DNA of 64,000 nucleotides from Nonlabens sp. Lineage in GTDB: Bacteria > Bacteroidota > Bacteroidia > Flavobacteriales > Flavobacteriaceae. The stretch lies in NCBI GenBank assembly GCA_020630715.1, contig JAHDIQ010000001.1, positions 306,513-370,512 of the forward strand. The letters are read 5' to 3'. Positions 53,592-63,029 of the stretch are shown one piece after another; the stretch's first letter is position 1, and each line of letters begins with the position of its first letter. Under the pieces are notes generated by a model that was not told the DNA's origin, did not search any database, and saw only the letters and a program-made list of their open reading frames with translations. The position numbers and the translations under genes are program-made.

Positions 53592-54965
53592 ATGGCAAAA
53601 GTAAAAACCACTTTTTTCTGCCAGAATTGTGGTGCACAACACGCACGATGGCAAGGACAGTGCAATACCTGTAAGGAATGGAACACACTGGTAGAAGAGG
53701 TTGTTGAGAAAACTAAAAAACCTAAATGGGATAGTAATGTGGATGATTCTAGCACGCTTGTGCAAAAGCGTACTCCACAACCACAATTAATTTCTCAAAT
53801 AGACGCCACAGAAGCACCACGCCTAGACACTACAAATCTAGAATTTAATCGTGTTCTGGGTGGTGGATTAGTTCCGGGATCTGTAACCTTATTAGGTGGT
53901 GAACCAGGAATAGGGAAATCTACCTTACTGTTACAAGTGTGTTTAAACTTACCATTTAAAACACTATATGTAAGTGGTGAAGAAAGCGCTCAACAAATTA
54001 AAATGCGCGCAGACCGTATTAAAAAAGATACACCTAACTGTTATATTCTTACAGAAACTAAAACACAAAACATCTTTAAACAACTAGCAGATGTACTGCC
54101 AGATGTACTGATCATAGATTCTATACAAACGTTACAAACTAATGTGATAGAAAGCACGGCTGGTAGCGTTTCACAGATAAGAGAATGTACTGGCGAACTG
54201 ATCAAATTTGCCAAAGAAACCAACACACCAGTATTATTAATAGGTCATATTACTAAAGATGGAAATATCGCCGGTCCTAAGATTCTTGAGCATATGGTAG
54301 ATACGGTACTTCAATTTGAAGGTGATCGCAATCATACCTATAGAATTTTACGAGCTTTGAAAAATCGTTTTGGTAGTACGCATGAGATTGGGATTTATGA
54401 AATGTTAGGTCATGGACTACGTGAAGTGAAAAACCCAAGTGAATTATTAATTTCACAGCGCGGTAATAGTTTAAGCGGTACCGCAATCGCCGCAACTATG
54501 GAAGGAATGCGACCGTTAATGATAGAAGTGCAGGCGCTAGTAAGCACAGCCGTTTATGGAACACCGCAACGCAGTGCCACTGGATATAATTTAAAACGCT
54601 TGAACATGATTCTAGCTGTTTTAGAAAAACGTGCTGGTTTTAAACTAGGTCAAAAAGATGTTTTCTTAAACATCACTGGTGGCATCACTGTAGATGATCC
54701 TGCAATAGATCTTGCAGTTGTTGCTGCTATACTATCATCTAATTTTGATATAGAACTAAGCTCTCAACACTGTTATAGTGCAGAGGTAGGTTTAGGTGGT
54801 GAAATTAGACCAGTTTCTAGACTAGAACAACGCGTCCATGAAGCGGCAAAATTAGGTTTTGAAAACATTATTGTTGCGCCGTCAAAACAACAATTCAAAG
54901 ATGCTGGAATTAATGTTCAAGCGTTCTCAAAAATTGAAGATTTAGTGAAATATTTGTTCTCTTAA
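53592..54965 (+). CDS. radA: DNA repair protein RadA
   Basis: A 457-residue RecA-like branch-migration ATPase. It has the C4 zinc finger CQNCGAQHARWQGQCNTC (10-27), the Walker A motif GGEPGIGKSTL (about 98-108), the RadA-specific KNRFGS motif (about 254-259) and a Lon-like C-terminal domain. It acts in recombinational repair and natural-transformation recombination. It follows the esterase-like gene without a gap and precedes a TlpA-like gene by 11 bases. Confidence 0.96.
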   Translation: MAKVKTTFFCQNCGAQHARWQGQCNTCKEWNTLVEEVVEKTKKPKWDSNVDDSSTLVQKRTPQPQLISQIDATEAPRLDTTNLEFNRVLGGGLVPGSVTLLGGEPGIGKSTLLLQVCLNLPFKTLYVSGEESAQQIKMRADRIKKDTPNCYILTETKTQNIFKQLADVLPDVLIIDSIQTLQTNVIESTAGSVSQIRECTGELIKFAKETNTPVLLIGHITKDGNIAGPKILEHMVDTVLQFEGDRNHTYRILRALKNRFGSTHEIGIYEMLGHGLREVKNPSELLISQRGNSLSGTAIAATMEGMRPLMIEVQALVSTAVYGTPQRSATGYNLKRLNMILAVLEKRAGFKLGQKDVFLNITGGITVDDPAIDLAVVAAILSSNFDIELSSQHCYSAEVGLGGEIRPVSRLEQRVHEAAKLGFENIIVAPSKQQFKDAGINVQAFSKIEDLVKYLFS

Positions 54966-54976
54966 ATAAGTAGATT

Positions 54977-55492
54977 ATGAAAACGAAATTTTTAGTAATA
55001 GCCATTCTTTTCTTAAGTATTTCTTGTAAAGAAAAAGAACAGGAAAAACATATCTATCTCACAGATAATAGCGTGATACACTTAGAAGATTTAGAAGGGA
55101 ATTCTTTCATTTATGAACAGATCATAGAACAACACAAAGGAAAAGTGATTTACGTAGATTTCTGGGCTAGCTGGTGCGCTCCATGTAGAGCAGAAATGCC
55201 TGCTTCTCAACAACTAAAAGAAAAATACAAAGATGAAGATGTTGTATTCCTCTACATTTCTGTAGATCAAAATAACAGTATGTGGGAAGGCGCAAATAAC
55301 TCTTTTCAATTAAATGAAAACTCTTTTATTGCACTTAATTATCCTAAAGCAAAGCTTTTTCAACTACGAGAAGTAAGTAACATTCCACGTTATATGTTAT
55401 ATGATAAAAATGGTCGCATGCTAGATGATAATGCGTTAAGACCATCTAATCCAGCGCTAAATACGGTAATTGATGGGTTGCTAAAAATATAA
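54977..55492 (+). CDS. TlpA-like thioredoxin lipoprotein
   Basis: A 171-residue lipoprotein (lipobox LSISC, cysteine near residue 17) with a complete thioredoxin active site in YVDFWASWCAPCRAEMP (WCAPC at about 66-70) and the cis-proline loop NIPRYML. It acts in the periplasm as a disulfide reductase or cytochrome-maturation-type oxidoreductase. It lies between radA and the M23 peptidase, one base from the latter, so co-expression is likely. The substrate is unknown. Confidence 0.9.
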   Translation: MKTKFLVIAILFLSISCKEKEQEKHIYLTDNSVIHLEDLEGNSFIYEQIIEQHKGKVIYVDFWASWCAPCRAEMPASQQLKEKYKDEDVVFLYISVDQNNSMWEGANNSFQLNENSFIALNYPKAKLFQLREVSNIPRYMLYDKNGRMLDDNALRPSNPALNTVIDGLLKI

Positions 55493-55493
55493 A

Positions 55494-56621
55494 TTGGCTT
55501 TAAACAGAACTCATAAATGGTGGATTCTAGCAGGTAGTCTAATCCTACTTTTAGGTATCATATATGTGGTGAAGCCTGAATGGTTAGACTTCATTCTAAG
55601 ACCATCACAACGTACTATTTATGAGCGCAGTTTTAAAGAACGTCCAGAGGATTTAAAAACTTGGGAAGCACTAACGTCCATCGCATTTAGTGATAACATC
55701 GCTATAAATAAGCCGTATTCATCCTATGTAGTAAATGAATCAAATGCTCACGCATCAGGTTATACTATTCCTATTCAATACGGTGAGCAACTTGTAGTCA
55801 CTATAGCATCAGATGATAAAAAACACTGGATTCTAGAGTTGCGTGATGGGAACCATAAACTACTAGAAGACGCCAGATTAAAAGAAGGCGTTTTGTACGC
55901 TACTTACACGCCAGAATCCTCTCAAAACCTGCGCGTTATTTTACAAGGTAAAATCAATCAATCAGCTGCTGGGTTCTTGAAAATCTATACACAACCTACT
56001 TATCGTTTTCCTGTTGCCGGAAAAGGGAATCATGATATTCAGAGTTTTTGGGGTGCACCTCGAGGTGGTGGCAGTAGATCTCATGAAGGTAATGATATTT
56101 TTGCGCCAAAAAAACATCCAGTAGTGGCTATAAGCTACGGTAGTATTTACAGCATACGCAATCGCGGACTAGGTGGAAAACAAGTTTGGGTAGAAGATTA
56201 CGATACTGGATTACTTCATTACTATGCACATCTAGATAGCTGGAGTGTTTATGAAGACCAGATGGTGTGGCCTGGTGATACCATAGGATTTATAGGAAAT
56301 ACTGGAAATGCAGCCACAACACCACCTCATTTACATTTTGGGATTTATAAAAATGGTAAAGCCGTAGACCCTAAACCGTTTATCTGGAAGATCACAGTTC
56401 CAGAAAACAGTGTCCAGTTGAAGTACAGCACTAAAGCTAGAGCGATGGGAATTGCCGCTAACTTAAGGGAAACGCCAGACTCAAATGCAGGAATTCTACA
56501 AGATTTAAAAAGACAAGAAGTTATAGTTTTAGGAAACAGTGGTAACTGGTATCAGGTAAGAACCTCGTCAGGTATGACTGGCTATGCTCATAAATCTGTG
56601 CTAGAATTAATAGCAGATTGA
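55494..56621 (+). CDS. M23 peptidase with C-terminal SH3 domain
   Basis: A 375-residue cell-wall hydrolase anchored by an N-terminal membrane helix (about 7-24). The LytM-type zinc site is complete: SHEGNDIFAP (HxxxD, about residue 197), HYYAHLDSW and HLHFGIY (about 280). A bacterial SH3 domain covers about 310-375 (KARAMGIAANLRETPDSNAG..., ending VRTSSGMTGYAHKSVLE). The start codon is TTG, one base after the stop of the TlpA gene. Its last 34 bases overlap the convergent TPR gene. Confidence 0.9.
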   Translation: MALNRTHKWWILAGSLILLLGIIYVVKPEWLDFILRPSQRTIYERSFKERPEDLKTWEALTSIAFSDNIAINKPYSSYVVNESNAHASGYTIPIQYGEQLVVTIASDDKKHWILELRDGNHKLLEDARLKEGVLYATYTPESSQNLRVILQGKINQSAAGFLKIYTQPTYRFPVAGKGNHDIQSFWGAPRGGGSRSHEGNDIFAPKKHPVVAISYGSIYSIRNRGLGGKQVWVEDYDTGLLHYYAHLDSWSVYEDQMVWPGDTIGFIGNTGNAATTPPHLHFGIYKNGKAVDPKPFIWKITVPENSVQLKYSTKARAMGIAANLRETPDSNAGILQDLKRQEVIVLGNSGNWYQVRTSSGMTGYAHKSVLELIAD

Positions 56622-58045
56622 ACCAAATCTAACGTAACAGCATACGTATCTCTTTGCTCCATTTTAGCTTTTAACCATGCGTAAAAACTCATCACAAATA
56701 AATCTTCACGTTCTACACCTATCCAGGTAAATGATCGCTCTACCCGATCTTTAAATTTTGTAGTCGTCATTATTTTAGGATCGTTATCATAAGCCTGTAA
56801 GAAACTAATGTAAGTAAGAACGCGATCTTCTCCACGAGCAATCAATTCTTTACGGTATTTTTTTACAAAACTGCGCAATCTAGAATGAACCAGATCTAAT
56901 TGATCACGTTCTATATGAATTAACAACTGGGTGATTTTTAATTTGATTAGATAGTTAAAACCTATGTTTTTCTCTATCCATGCATCTGTGTGGTGAATGT
57001 CCCTTAAAGTAATCGACGCTTCTTTAAATTGCAGGTTATGAAAAAGATAGGTTGCCTGTGCCAGTGCTAATTGAGGTGTTCCTTTTTTAATACTAGCTAC
57101 CACAGTGATCGCTTTATCATTATTTCCTGTAAAGTTGTAGACCAGCGATAGAATTAACGCATAACGTTGATGATCTGTATTGCTAAATTTATAATGCTTG
57201 ATCTCATCTAGTACTTGCTGCGCTTGGTTAAATTGCTTGTTACGCAAGTAAACATTTGCAATGATGAACAAGGTTTCTAAATGATAATAAGTATGTCTAA
57301 TCGCGAGATGCTTCTTTTCTGTGAGAATGTGATGTGCTCTTTGTATAAAAGGATAGATCGCATAGTAATTCAATTCTAAATGCGCTGCTTGTGCAGTAAT
57401 ATTCATCAATTGATAGATGGACTTATAACTTAACTGCTGGTCCAGTTGTATATCATGTACGGCCAGTTCTTGTTCTATAAGCTCCAGAACATTTTTAGAT
57501 TGCCCTATTTGCTGTTTGATACGTGCATAAACTATTGCTAGTTTCATTTCTTGAGCATACCATTTTTGATTACGTCCTACTAGTTTAATAAGCGGTTCTA
57601 GTGGTTTTTCTAAGACATGAATATATTGTAATTGTGTATGATAGATTTCATTCAATAAGGCATATAATTCTAATTCTCTTGCTTGCTTTTCAGCTTTTTC
57701 TAATTGTTTCCAGCCTAGTTTATAGAGTTTTCGTTCTAATAAAATACGGGAAGCTAGTAGGCGTTTTAACAATTCCATTTCTTGTTGTTGCTCGCCTTTA
57801 AAATGGTGTATCGCTAGATAATCGATGATGCTATCCTGTAATCTTTTGGTTAGTGCGTGCAGTGCATTTTTGTTTGATGCACCATATAATTTCATGTCCA
57901 GATCTTTATAAATTCCAGATGTTATGTATTGAAACAACTGTATGTTTTTAACGTCAGGTCTTTTGTTTTTTGCTTTCGCGAAAGCGTAATAACCCAACCT
58001 TTCTTCTTCACTTAAACTGTTTACTAGCTTAAAAATCGTACTCAT
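56588..58045 (-). CDS. Large helical-repeat protein of unknown function
   Basis: A soluble protein of about 485 residues, almost all helical, with degenerate TPR-like repeats and no enzymatic motif. The ATG at 58045 (MSTIFKLVNSLSEEERLGYY) is preferred to the one six codons upstream, because the charged start matches this protein type. The palindrome at 57972-57985 codes for AFAKAK near the N-terminus. Many flavobacterial proteins of this pattern have no known role. Its 3' end overlaps the M23 gene. Confidence 0.7.
   Translation of the reverse strand: MSTIFKLVNSLSEEERLGYYAFAKAKNKRPDVKNIQLFQYITSGIYKDLDMKLYGASNKNALHALTKRLQDSIIDYLAIHHFKGEQQQEMELLKRLLASRILLERKLYKLGWKQLEKAEKQARELELYALLNEIYHTQLQYIHVLEKPLEPLIKLVGRNQKWYAQEMKLAIVYARIKQQIGQSKNVLELIEQELAVHDIQLDQQLSYKSIYQLMNITAQAAHLELNYYAIYPFIQRAHHILTEKKHLAIRHTYYHLETLFIIANVYLRNKQFNQAQQVLDEIKHYKFSNTDHQRYALILSLVYNFTGNNDKAITVVASIKKGTPQLALAQATYLFHNLQFKEASITLRDIHHTDAWIEKNIGFNYLIKLKITQLLIHIERDQLDLVHSRLRSFVKKYRKELIARGEDRVLTYISFLQAYDNDPKIMTTTKFKDRVERSFTWIGVEREDLFVMSFYAWLKAKMEQRDTYAVTLDLVQSAINSSTDL
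57972..57985. repeat. Dispersed palindrome GCTTTCGCGAAAGC (copy 14)
   Basis: Perfect copy near the start of the helical-repeat protein gene, read as AFAKA, with flanks TTTT and GTAAT. Confidence 0.95.
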
Positions 58046-58199
58046 ATATCGTAAGTAATACAAATACTAATATACTTGTTTTAAATTATTTATAATATAT
58101 AGTTTGTGTTATTTATGTAAGAAAAGGTTAAAAATTGAATTTTGAGAACTTCATAACCGTCGCAAATTTGTCCCGTCTAACACATCAAAACAAACAGAC

Positions 58200-58664
58200 A
58201 TGGAAAATCAAACATTCAACCCAATAACGGTTAAAACAGAAAAGAAAGAAAAAGAAGCCTTTAACGGCAAACCTACACCAGCATTTATCAGCGCCTCATG
58301 GGTTGCATTATTGATAGGAATGGTTTCCTATTGTGTAGGATTATGGAATGCAGATATGGCGCTTAATGAGAAAGGATACTACTTTGTGATCTTACTCTTT
58401 GGACTATTTGCTGTCATCTCAGTTCAAAAATCTGTACGTGATAAACAAGAAGGCATCGCGGTGACAGATATTTATTACGGTATCAGCTGGTTTGTAACTA
58501 TTGCATCGCTGGTGCTTCTAGTTATCGGACTATGGAATGCAGATTTACTCTTGAGCGAAAAAGGATTCTACGGCATGTCATTCTCCCTAAGTCTATTTGC
58601 TGCTATCGCTGTGCAAAAAAACACTCGTGACGTAAAATTTATAGATGATCAGAAGAATTCATAA
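58200..58664 (+). CDS. YiaA/YiaB family inner-membrane protein
   Basis: A 154-residue protein with four helices in two YiaAB repeats (about 30-80 and 95-140); each repeat has the pattern GLWNADM/LxLxEKGF/YY followed by a helix and an AVQKxxRD end. The N-terminal 25 residues are charged. The function is unknown; homologues respond to envelope or growth-phase stress. It stands alone with a strong terminator behind it. Confidence 0.88.
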   Translation: MENQTFNPITVKTEKKEKEAFNGKPTPAFISASWVALLIGMVSYCVGLWNADMALNEKGYYFVILLFGLFAVISVQKSVRDKQEGIAVTDIYYGISWFVTIASLVLLVIGLWNADLLLSEKGFYGMSFSLSLFAAIAVQKNTRDVKFIDDQKNS

Positions 58665-58666
58665 CA

Positions 58667-58706
58667 CAAAACAGGCTAGCGCTAATGCGCGCTAGCCTGT
58701 TTTGAT
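58667..58706 (+). terminator. Intrinsic terminator of the YiaAB gene
   Basis: Long stem AACAGGCTAGCGC/GCGCTAGCCTGTT followed by TTG. Confidence 0.85.
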
Positions 58707-58709
58707 GTA

Positions 58710-58738
58710 AAGCGATCACTAGAGATAGTGGTCGCTTT
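58710..58738 (-). terminator. Hairpin at the end of the minus-strand lipoprotein gene
   Basis: AAAGCGATCACT pairs with AGTGGTCGCTTT (one G-U). It overlaps the stop of the lipoprotein gene; there is no T-run, so termination is uncertain. Confidence 0.4.
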
Positions 58739-59174
58739 AGTAGTTATAGGAAATTTGGTTTAAACTAGTTCCTGAATTTGTGAAATTTAAGCTTACTTGA
58801 TTACCAGTAGTTTGTAGCGATGCTAGATCAAATACAAATTCTCTTGTAAATACTGCTAGACAAGCTTCATTATTAATGAATTCTAACGCCACATTACGCT
58901 GCGACGGATTAGTTCCAATAGGATTATCTTCATCAATGATATTTAATTCCCAGGTTGACGCGTCACAACCGCTTCCACCTATCACTATGGTTAAACAATC
59001 ACCTACAATTTGCAAATCTTCAATAAACACATCTGTGGTTATGGATTGAAATTGGCCGGCACTTATAATTGTGTTTCCTGTGGTTGTACAATTTGAGACA
59101 GCCACAAAATCATCATCACAATCAGTGCAAGATGATGTGATCATAATCAATAAAAGTAATATTACTTGTTTCAT
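58737..59174 (-). CDS. Small Cys-rich lipoprotein of unknown function
   Basis: A 145-residue lipoprotein (lipobox ITSSC, cysteine near residue 16) with mature cysteines in CTDCDDDF, SNCTTTG, GDCLT, GSGCDA and EACLAV, suggesting disulfides, and a beta-rich body. I recognise no family. It lies two bases after the CHAP gene on the same strand, so the pair is an operon. Similar small Bacteroidetes lipoproteins have no known function. Confidence 0.65.
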   Translation of the reverse strand: MKQVILLLLIMITSSCTDCDDDFVAVSNCTTTGNTIISAGQFQSITTDVFIEDLQIVGDCLTIVIGGSGCDASTWELNIIDEDNPIGTNPSQRNVALEFINNEACLAVFTREFVFDLASLQTTGNQVSLNFTNSGTSLNQISYNY

Positions 59175-59176
59175 AT

Positions 59177-59740
59177 CTACTGTTTTCTCAACCAGCCCAT
59201 TATTCTGTCATTATCAATCTTCCACTGTTTGTCTTTTACAATTAAAGAATAGGTTTCTCTCGAATCGCCAAGAGGACCAGGATTTTGCTGAATGATCTCA
59301 ACAGAATCATCAGTAACATCGCTAACTATCGCTACATGACCATATCGGTTAGTAATTATGGGCGCGTATACAACTAAGTCATTAACTTCAGGTCTAGAAT
59401 TACCAGAGTTAGTGAATTGTATTAAATCACGCTGTTTATTCTTTTCGCCGTCTTTTAAGCTAGTATCAAAGAAATCCTTAGCATGGCCATAACTATCTGG
59501 CATTTTATGATTTAAATACTCATAATAATAACGTTTTACAAATTCTACACATTGATATTCAAGCCCTAGATTGTATCCATCGTGAGTTAGATTTCTATCT
59601 TCTACATTGCCTACTCCATTGAGTTCGTCTATTTTTTCACCTACTTCATAATTCGGATTAAGATTGATTTTTTTAGCAACATAAAACCCTACTACTAATA
59701 CGAGGATCAATCCTAAAAAGTATATCAGTCGTTTTTTCAT
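59177..59740 (-). CDS. CHAP-domain amidase-like protein
   Basis: A 187-residue protein with an N-terminal membrane anchor (about 5-24) and a CHAP/glutathionylspermidine-amidase-type cysteine peptidase domain. The nucleophile is in EYQCVEFVKRYYYEYL (cysteine near 63) and the histidine in RYGHVAIVSDV (near 133). It may cut peptidoglycan peptides or amide bonds in the periplasm. It lies four bases after xth, followed closely by a lipoprotein gene. The predicted specificity is uncertain. Confidence 0.8.
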   Translation of the reverse strand: MKKRLIYFLGLILVLVVGFYVAKKINLNPNYEVGEKIDELNGVGNVEDRNLTHDGYNLGLEYQCVEFVKRYYYEYLNHKMPDSYGHAKDFFDTSLKDGEKNKQRDLIQFTNSGNSRPEVNDLVVYAPIITNRYGHVAIVSDVTDDSVEIIQQNPGPLGDSRETYSLIVKDKQWKIDNDRIMGWLRKQ

Positions 59741-59744
59741 TTCG

Positions 59745-60506
59745 CTAATCTATTTCAACGACCACCGGACAATGATCACTATGCACCGCACTTTGTAAAA
59801 TTACGGCGCGTTTTACACGATCACGTAGTGGTTCACTAGCCATGTGGTAGTCTAATCGCCATCCTTTATTTCTAGCTCTGGAACCACCACGGTAACTCCA
59901 CCAGCTGTACTGGTCTGGTTGATCATTAAACATTCTAAACGTATCTATAAATCCACTAGCGACAAATCGGTCCATCCACTCGCGTTCTTCTGGTAAAAAT
60001 CCTGAAGTATTTTTAAGTCCTTTAGGGTTGTGAATATCAATCGCTTTGTGACAAATATTATAATCACCACATACTATCAGGTTAGGTCGTTTTTTACGCA
60101 ATTCTTTGGAATATTCTAGAAACTCTTCCATATACTTGAACTTAAAGCTCAAACGATCATCATTTGTACCACTAGGTAAGTACATGCTCATAATCGATAC
60201 ATCACCAAAATCAACTCGCAAGTTTCGTCCCTCAAAATCCATGGCTTCTATTCCAGTACCATATTCCACGTGATCTGGTTTTGCCTTACACAGTATCGCA
60301 ACACCGCTGTAACCTTTCTTTTGAGCGCTGAAATAATATTGATATTCATATCCTGCTTCTTTAAAAGCATCAGTATCTACTTGGTCTTCTGTGGCCTTAA
60401 TTTCTTGTAAGCATAACACATCTGGATTTGCTGCATTTAACCAGCTAATAAAGTCTTTTTTCATCGCTGCACGTATTCCGTTTACATTGTAGGATATGAT
60501 TTTCAT
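59745..60506 (-). CDS. xth: Exodeoxyribonuclease III
   Basis: A 253-residue AP endonuclease/3'-exonuclease for base-excision repair. The catalytic glutamate is in VLCLQEIKA (about 30-38), with FCGDYN-type [12 protein letters not shown], the DYHMAS strand and the C-terminal [11 protein letters not shown] carrying the catalytic histidine. Its length equals that of typical ExoA/XthA. It heads a three-gene minus-strand unit with the CHAP and lipoprotein genes. Confidence 0.96.
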   Translation of the reverse strand: MKIISYNVNGIRAAMKKDFISWLNAANPDVLCLQEIKATEDQVDTDAFKEAGYEYQYYFSAQKKGYSGVAILCKAKPDHVEYGTGIEAMDFEGRNLRVDFGDVSIMSMYLPSGTNDDRLSFKFKYMEEFLEYSKELRKKRPNLIVCGDYNICHKAIDIHNPKGLKNTSGFLPEEREWMDRFVASGFIDTFRMFNDQPDQYSWWSYRGGSRARNKGWRLDYHMASEPLRDRVKRAVILQSAVHSDHCPVVVEID

Positions 60507-60566
60507 AAATGGATTTTATTATTTTACGAAGGTAATCATTGAACGGCATTTTGGTAGTAAAAACAG

Positions 60567-60587
60567 TTTCCGCATCAAGTGCGGAAA
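60567..60587 (-). terminator. Hairpin terminator of the asparaginase gene
   Basis: TTTCCGCA/TGCGGAAA stem with a five-base loop; on the minus strand a CTGTTTTT run follows. It lies about 94 bases after the stop at 60681. Confidence 0.55.
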
Positions 60588-60680
60588 TTCAGCCTCTAAA
60601 GCAAATTGATTGTTGCATTTGCAGATTCCGTTCCAAAGTGGAATGACAGACTGAGAACTGCAGACTAAAAGACTGAGGAC

Positions 60681-61769
60681 TTACTCCTTATACATCCCAA
60701 CGATTAACTCATCCTTATCATTCATAGTCGCGCGATACATTCCTGCGGTGTTGAATTCCATAGAAACATTTCCTAAATGGTCTAGTGCAACGATGCCACC
60801 AGTACCGCCTAAATTGACTAGTTTTTTCTGGATGACTTCTTCAGTAGCTTGTTCTAGCGACAAGTTTTTATATTCCATCAATGCGCTGATGTCGTAGGCA
60901 ACTTGGGCACGTATAAAATACTCGCCATGACCAGTACTACTGACACCACAGGTTGCATTGTTTGCATACGTACCACTACCAATAATAGGCGAATCGCCTA
61001 TACGACCGTATTTTTTATTGGTCATACCGCCAGTGCTGGTTCCGGCAGCGATATTGCCATTTTTATCCAGCGCTACACAACCTACGGTTCCATACTTAGA
61101 ATCCTTGATAAATGGATCTTCCAATTCTAATTGGGCTACTTTTTTATCGTTTTGCGCTGTTTTTTCGGCTTCTCTTTTTAAGACTCGTTGTAACGACTGG
61201 TAGCGATTTTCTGTATAGAAATAAGAGTTAGGTACGATCTCTATGTTCGGATCTTGTAACACTTTCGCGAAAGCGTCACCACCAGCACCACTCAACAACA
61301 CATGATCTGAGTCTGTCATCACCTTACGGGCTAGTGATATCGGGTTTTTCACGGTCGTCACGCCAGCTACCGCACCAGCGTTGAGTGTTTTCCCATCCAT
61401 AAAACTAGCATCTAACGAGTTGATTCCATCGTGCGTAAATACCGCTCCTTTACCTGAATTGAACAGTGGTGAATCTTCCATGATTCTAATGCTCGCCTCA
61501 ACAGCGTCCATCGCGTCACCGCCATTTTTAAGAATAATATGGCCAGCTTTAACAGCTTCAGTAAGTTTTTCGTTATACTGTTGTTCCAGCTCTGGAGTCA
61601 TGTTTTCCTTTTTTATCGTTCCAGCGCCGCCGTGAATGACAATGGCATATTCACTGGTACGTTGCTCAATACCATCTTCACTAATTACAATGGAACCATC
61701 ACCACTTTCTAATGTCATATTACAACTTATGACTACAACGGCTAAGAATAAATAGAAGAGATTTTTCAT
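60681..61769 (-). CDS. Isoaspartyl peptidase/L-asparaginase (Ntn hydrolase), exported
   Basis: A 362-residue Ntn-type asparaginase with a lipoprotein-like signal (VVVISC, cysteine near 16). IHGGAGTIKKEN opens the alpha chain, and the self-cleavage site precedes T in SKYGTVGCVA (near 227), followed by GGMTNKKYGRIGDSPIIGSGTYA and STGHGEYFIR. It processes isoaspartyl peptides and glycosyl- or free asparagine in the periplasm. A one-base variant of the palindrome (61261-61274) codes for AFAKV. No partner is adjacent. Confidence 0.93.
   Translation of the reverse strand: MKNLFYLFLAVVVISCNMTLESGDGSIVISEDGIEQRTSEYAIVIHGGAGTIKKENMTPELEQQYNEKLTEAVKAGHIILKNGGDAMDAVEASIRIMEDSPLFNSGKGAVFTHDGINSLDASFMDGKTLNAGAVAGVTTVKNPISLARKVMTDSDHVLLSGAGGDAFAKVLQDPNIEIVPNSYFYTENRYQSLQRVLKREAEKTAQNDKKVAQLELEDPFIKDSKYGTVGCVALDKNGNIAAGTSTGGMTNKKYGRIGDSPIIGSGTYANNATCGVSSTGHGEYFIRAQVAYDISALMEYKNLSLEQATEEVIQKKLVNLGGTGGIVALDHLGNVSMEFNTAGMYRATMNDKDELIVGMYKE
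61261..61274. repeat. Dispersed palindrome, one-base variant (ACTTTCGCGAAAGC)
   Basis: Thirteen of 14 bases match the family. It lies in the asparaginase gene and is read as AFAKV. Confidence 0.85.
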
Positions 61770-61881
61770 GCTGATTTTTTTAGAAGTAACAAGTTACTAA
61801 AAGATCACCGATTCTAGAAGAAGCTGTATCCTATCAAAGTCAATGTTATTGCGTAATTTTAAATTCTAAATACAATGCATT

Positions 61882-62415
61882 ATGGCTATTGCAAAACCAT
61901 TCAACCTCAACAAATGGATAGAAGAAAACAGAGATTCTTTAAAACCACCAGTAGGTAATAAAAATTTATATAAAGATGCTGGCGACTATATTGTCATGAT
62001 AGTGGCTGGACCTAATGCTCGTAAAGACTACCATTATAATGAGACCGAAGAGTTGTTTTACCAGCTAGAAGGAAACATTGAGGTTCATATTCAAGAAGAT
62101 GGCGAGAAAAAAACCATGAAGTTAGGTCCTGGTGATATGTACTTACATCCTGGTAAAGTACCACATTCTCCAGTACGTCATGAGAATTCTATAGGACTAG
62201 TGATTGAACGCAAACGCACCAGTAAAGATGCGGTAGATGGACTGCTTTGGTTTTGTGATAACTGCAACCATAAATTACACGAGACCTATTTTAAACTGGA
62301 CAACATAGAAAAGGACTTTTTACCACGTTTTAAAGAATATTATACGAGTGAAGAACTGCGTACTTGTGATAATTGTGGTGAAACCATGGAAATGGATGAG
62401 CGGTTTGTGGGGTGA
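61882..62415 (+). CDS. 3-hydroxyanthranilate 3,4-dioxygenase
   Basis: A 177-residue cupin opening the ring of 3-hydroxyanthranilate to the precursor of quinolinate (kynurenine pathway to NAD). The Fe ligands are in NARKDYHYNETEELFYQLEG (H and E) and HPGKVPHSPVRH. The C-terminal rubredoxin-like zinc site has CDNCNHKLHE and CDNCGETMEMDE (two CxxC). The symbol would be nbaC or haaO. No other kynurenine-pathway gene is in the window. Confidence 0.95.
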   Translation: MAIAKPFNLNKWIEENRDSLKPPVGNKNLYKDAGDYIVMIVAGPNARKDYHYNETEELFYQLEGNIEVHIQEDGEKKTMKLGPGDMYLHPGKVPHSPVRHENSIGLVIERKRTSKDAVDGLLWFCDNCNHKLHETYFKLDNIEKDFLPRFKEYYTSEELRTCDNCGETMEMDERFVG

Positions 62416-62428
62416 TAAAAATTGAAGA

Positions 62429-62977
62429 TTGGGAAATTTATTCGAAATTCTAAGTGGATTACCACCATATGGTAAAATGTATATTCCTATACCTAAAGAT
62501 AATTATTCCGAAGGATTACCCGTTAAATTTACAAAGGACGATGGCAGCCATTGGATTGCTAATTTTGAATATGACCTAGCAAATATTTCATTAAATCATA
62601 TTTCTGTATTATCCAGTACTAATGAAATTTTAGTTTTAGCAAAGAATATAGCTTATATCATAAACCGGAATGACGAATCTCCAGTTATTGCATTTAAAGG
62701 TTATTTTGAGAATATATTTCTACATAATGAGTTTAGTGTTTTGATAACCATAGATTGCATAATTATAATTAAAAATTCCAACCAAATAGAATTTATTGAC
62801 TATTTGCATTATGCTTTTGTAAGCGATGTCTCTCTAAGAAATGGTTTAATTGAGGTGTATTTAGATGAGTTCTCAGCTTTGAGCAACACAAAAGAAAAGA
62901 ACTATTTGATTAATTTAGGCGAAATTGATTTTAGTGATTTCAATTCAAACGATTATTATAAAAGGAATAAAATATAG
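62429..62977 (+). CDS. Hypothetical protein, TTG start
   Basis: A 182-residue protein without recognisable family, signal or motifs. It is rich in Ile, Asn and Tyr, with alternating strand-like segments (VLVLAKNIAYII, SVLITIDCIIII). The only in-frame start is the TTG at 62429 (a stop lies two codons upstream). It lies 13 bases after the dioxygenase gene and may be co-transcribed. The composition is more AT-rich than its neighbours, and its reality is not certain. Confidence 0.55.
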   Translation: MGNLFEILSGLPPYGKMYIPIPKDNYSEGLPVKFTKDDGSHWIANFEYDLANISLNHISVLSSTNEILVLAKNIAYIINRNDESPVIAFKGYFENIFLHNEFSVLITIDCIIIIKNSNQIEFIDYLHYAFVSDVSLRNGLIEVYLDEFSALSNTKEKNYLINLGEIDFSDFNSNDYYKRNKI

Positions 62978-63029
62978 TTTCACAAAAAATAAATTCAAAA
63001 CCATTAGTTCTTATTTCGCTTAATTATAA

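Noticed and set aside
60507-60680. Possible gene between xth and the asparaginase gene
   Set aside because: No frame with a start and reasonable length; it holds only a hairpin and simple repeats of ACTGAGAAC type.
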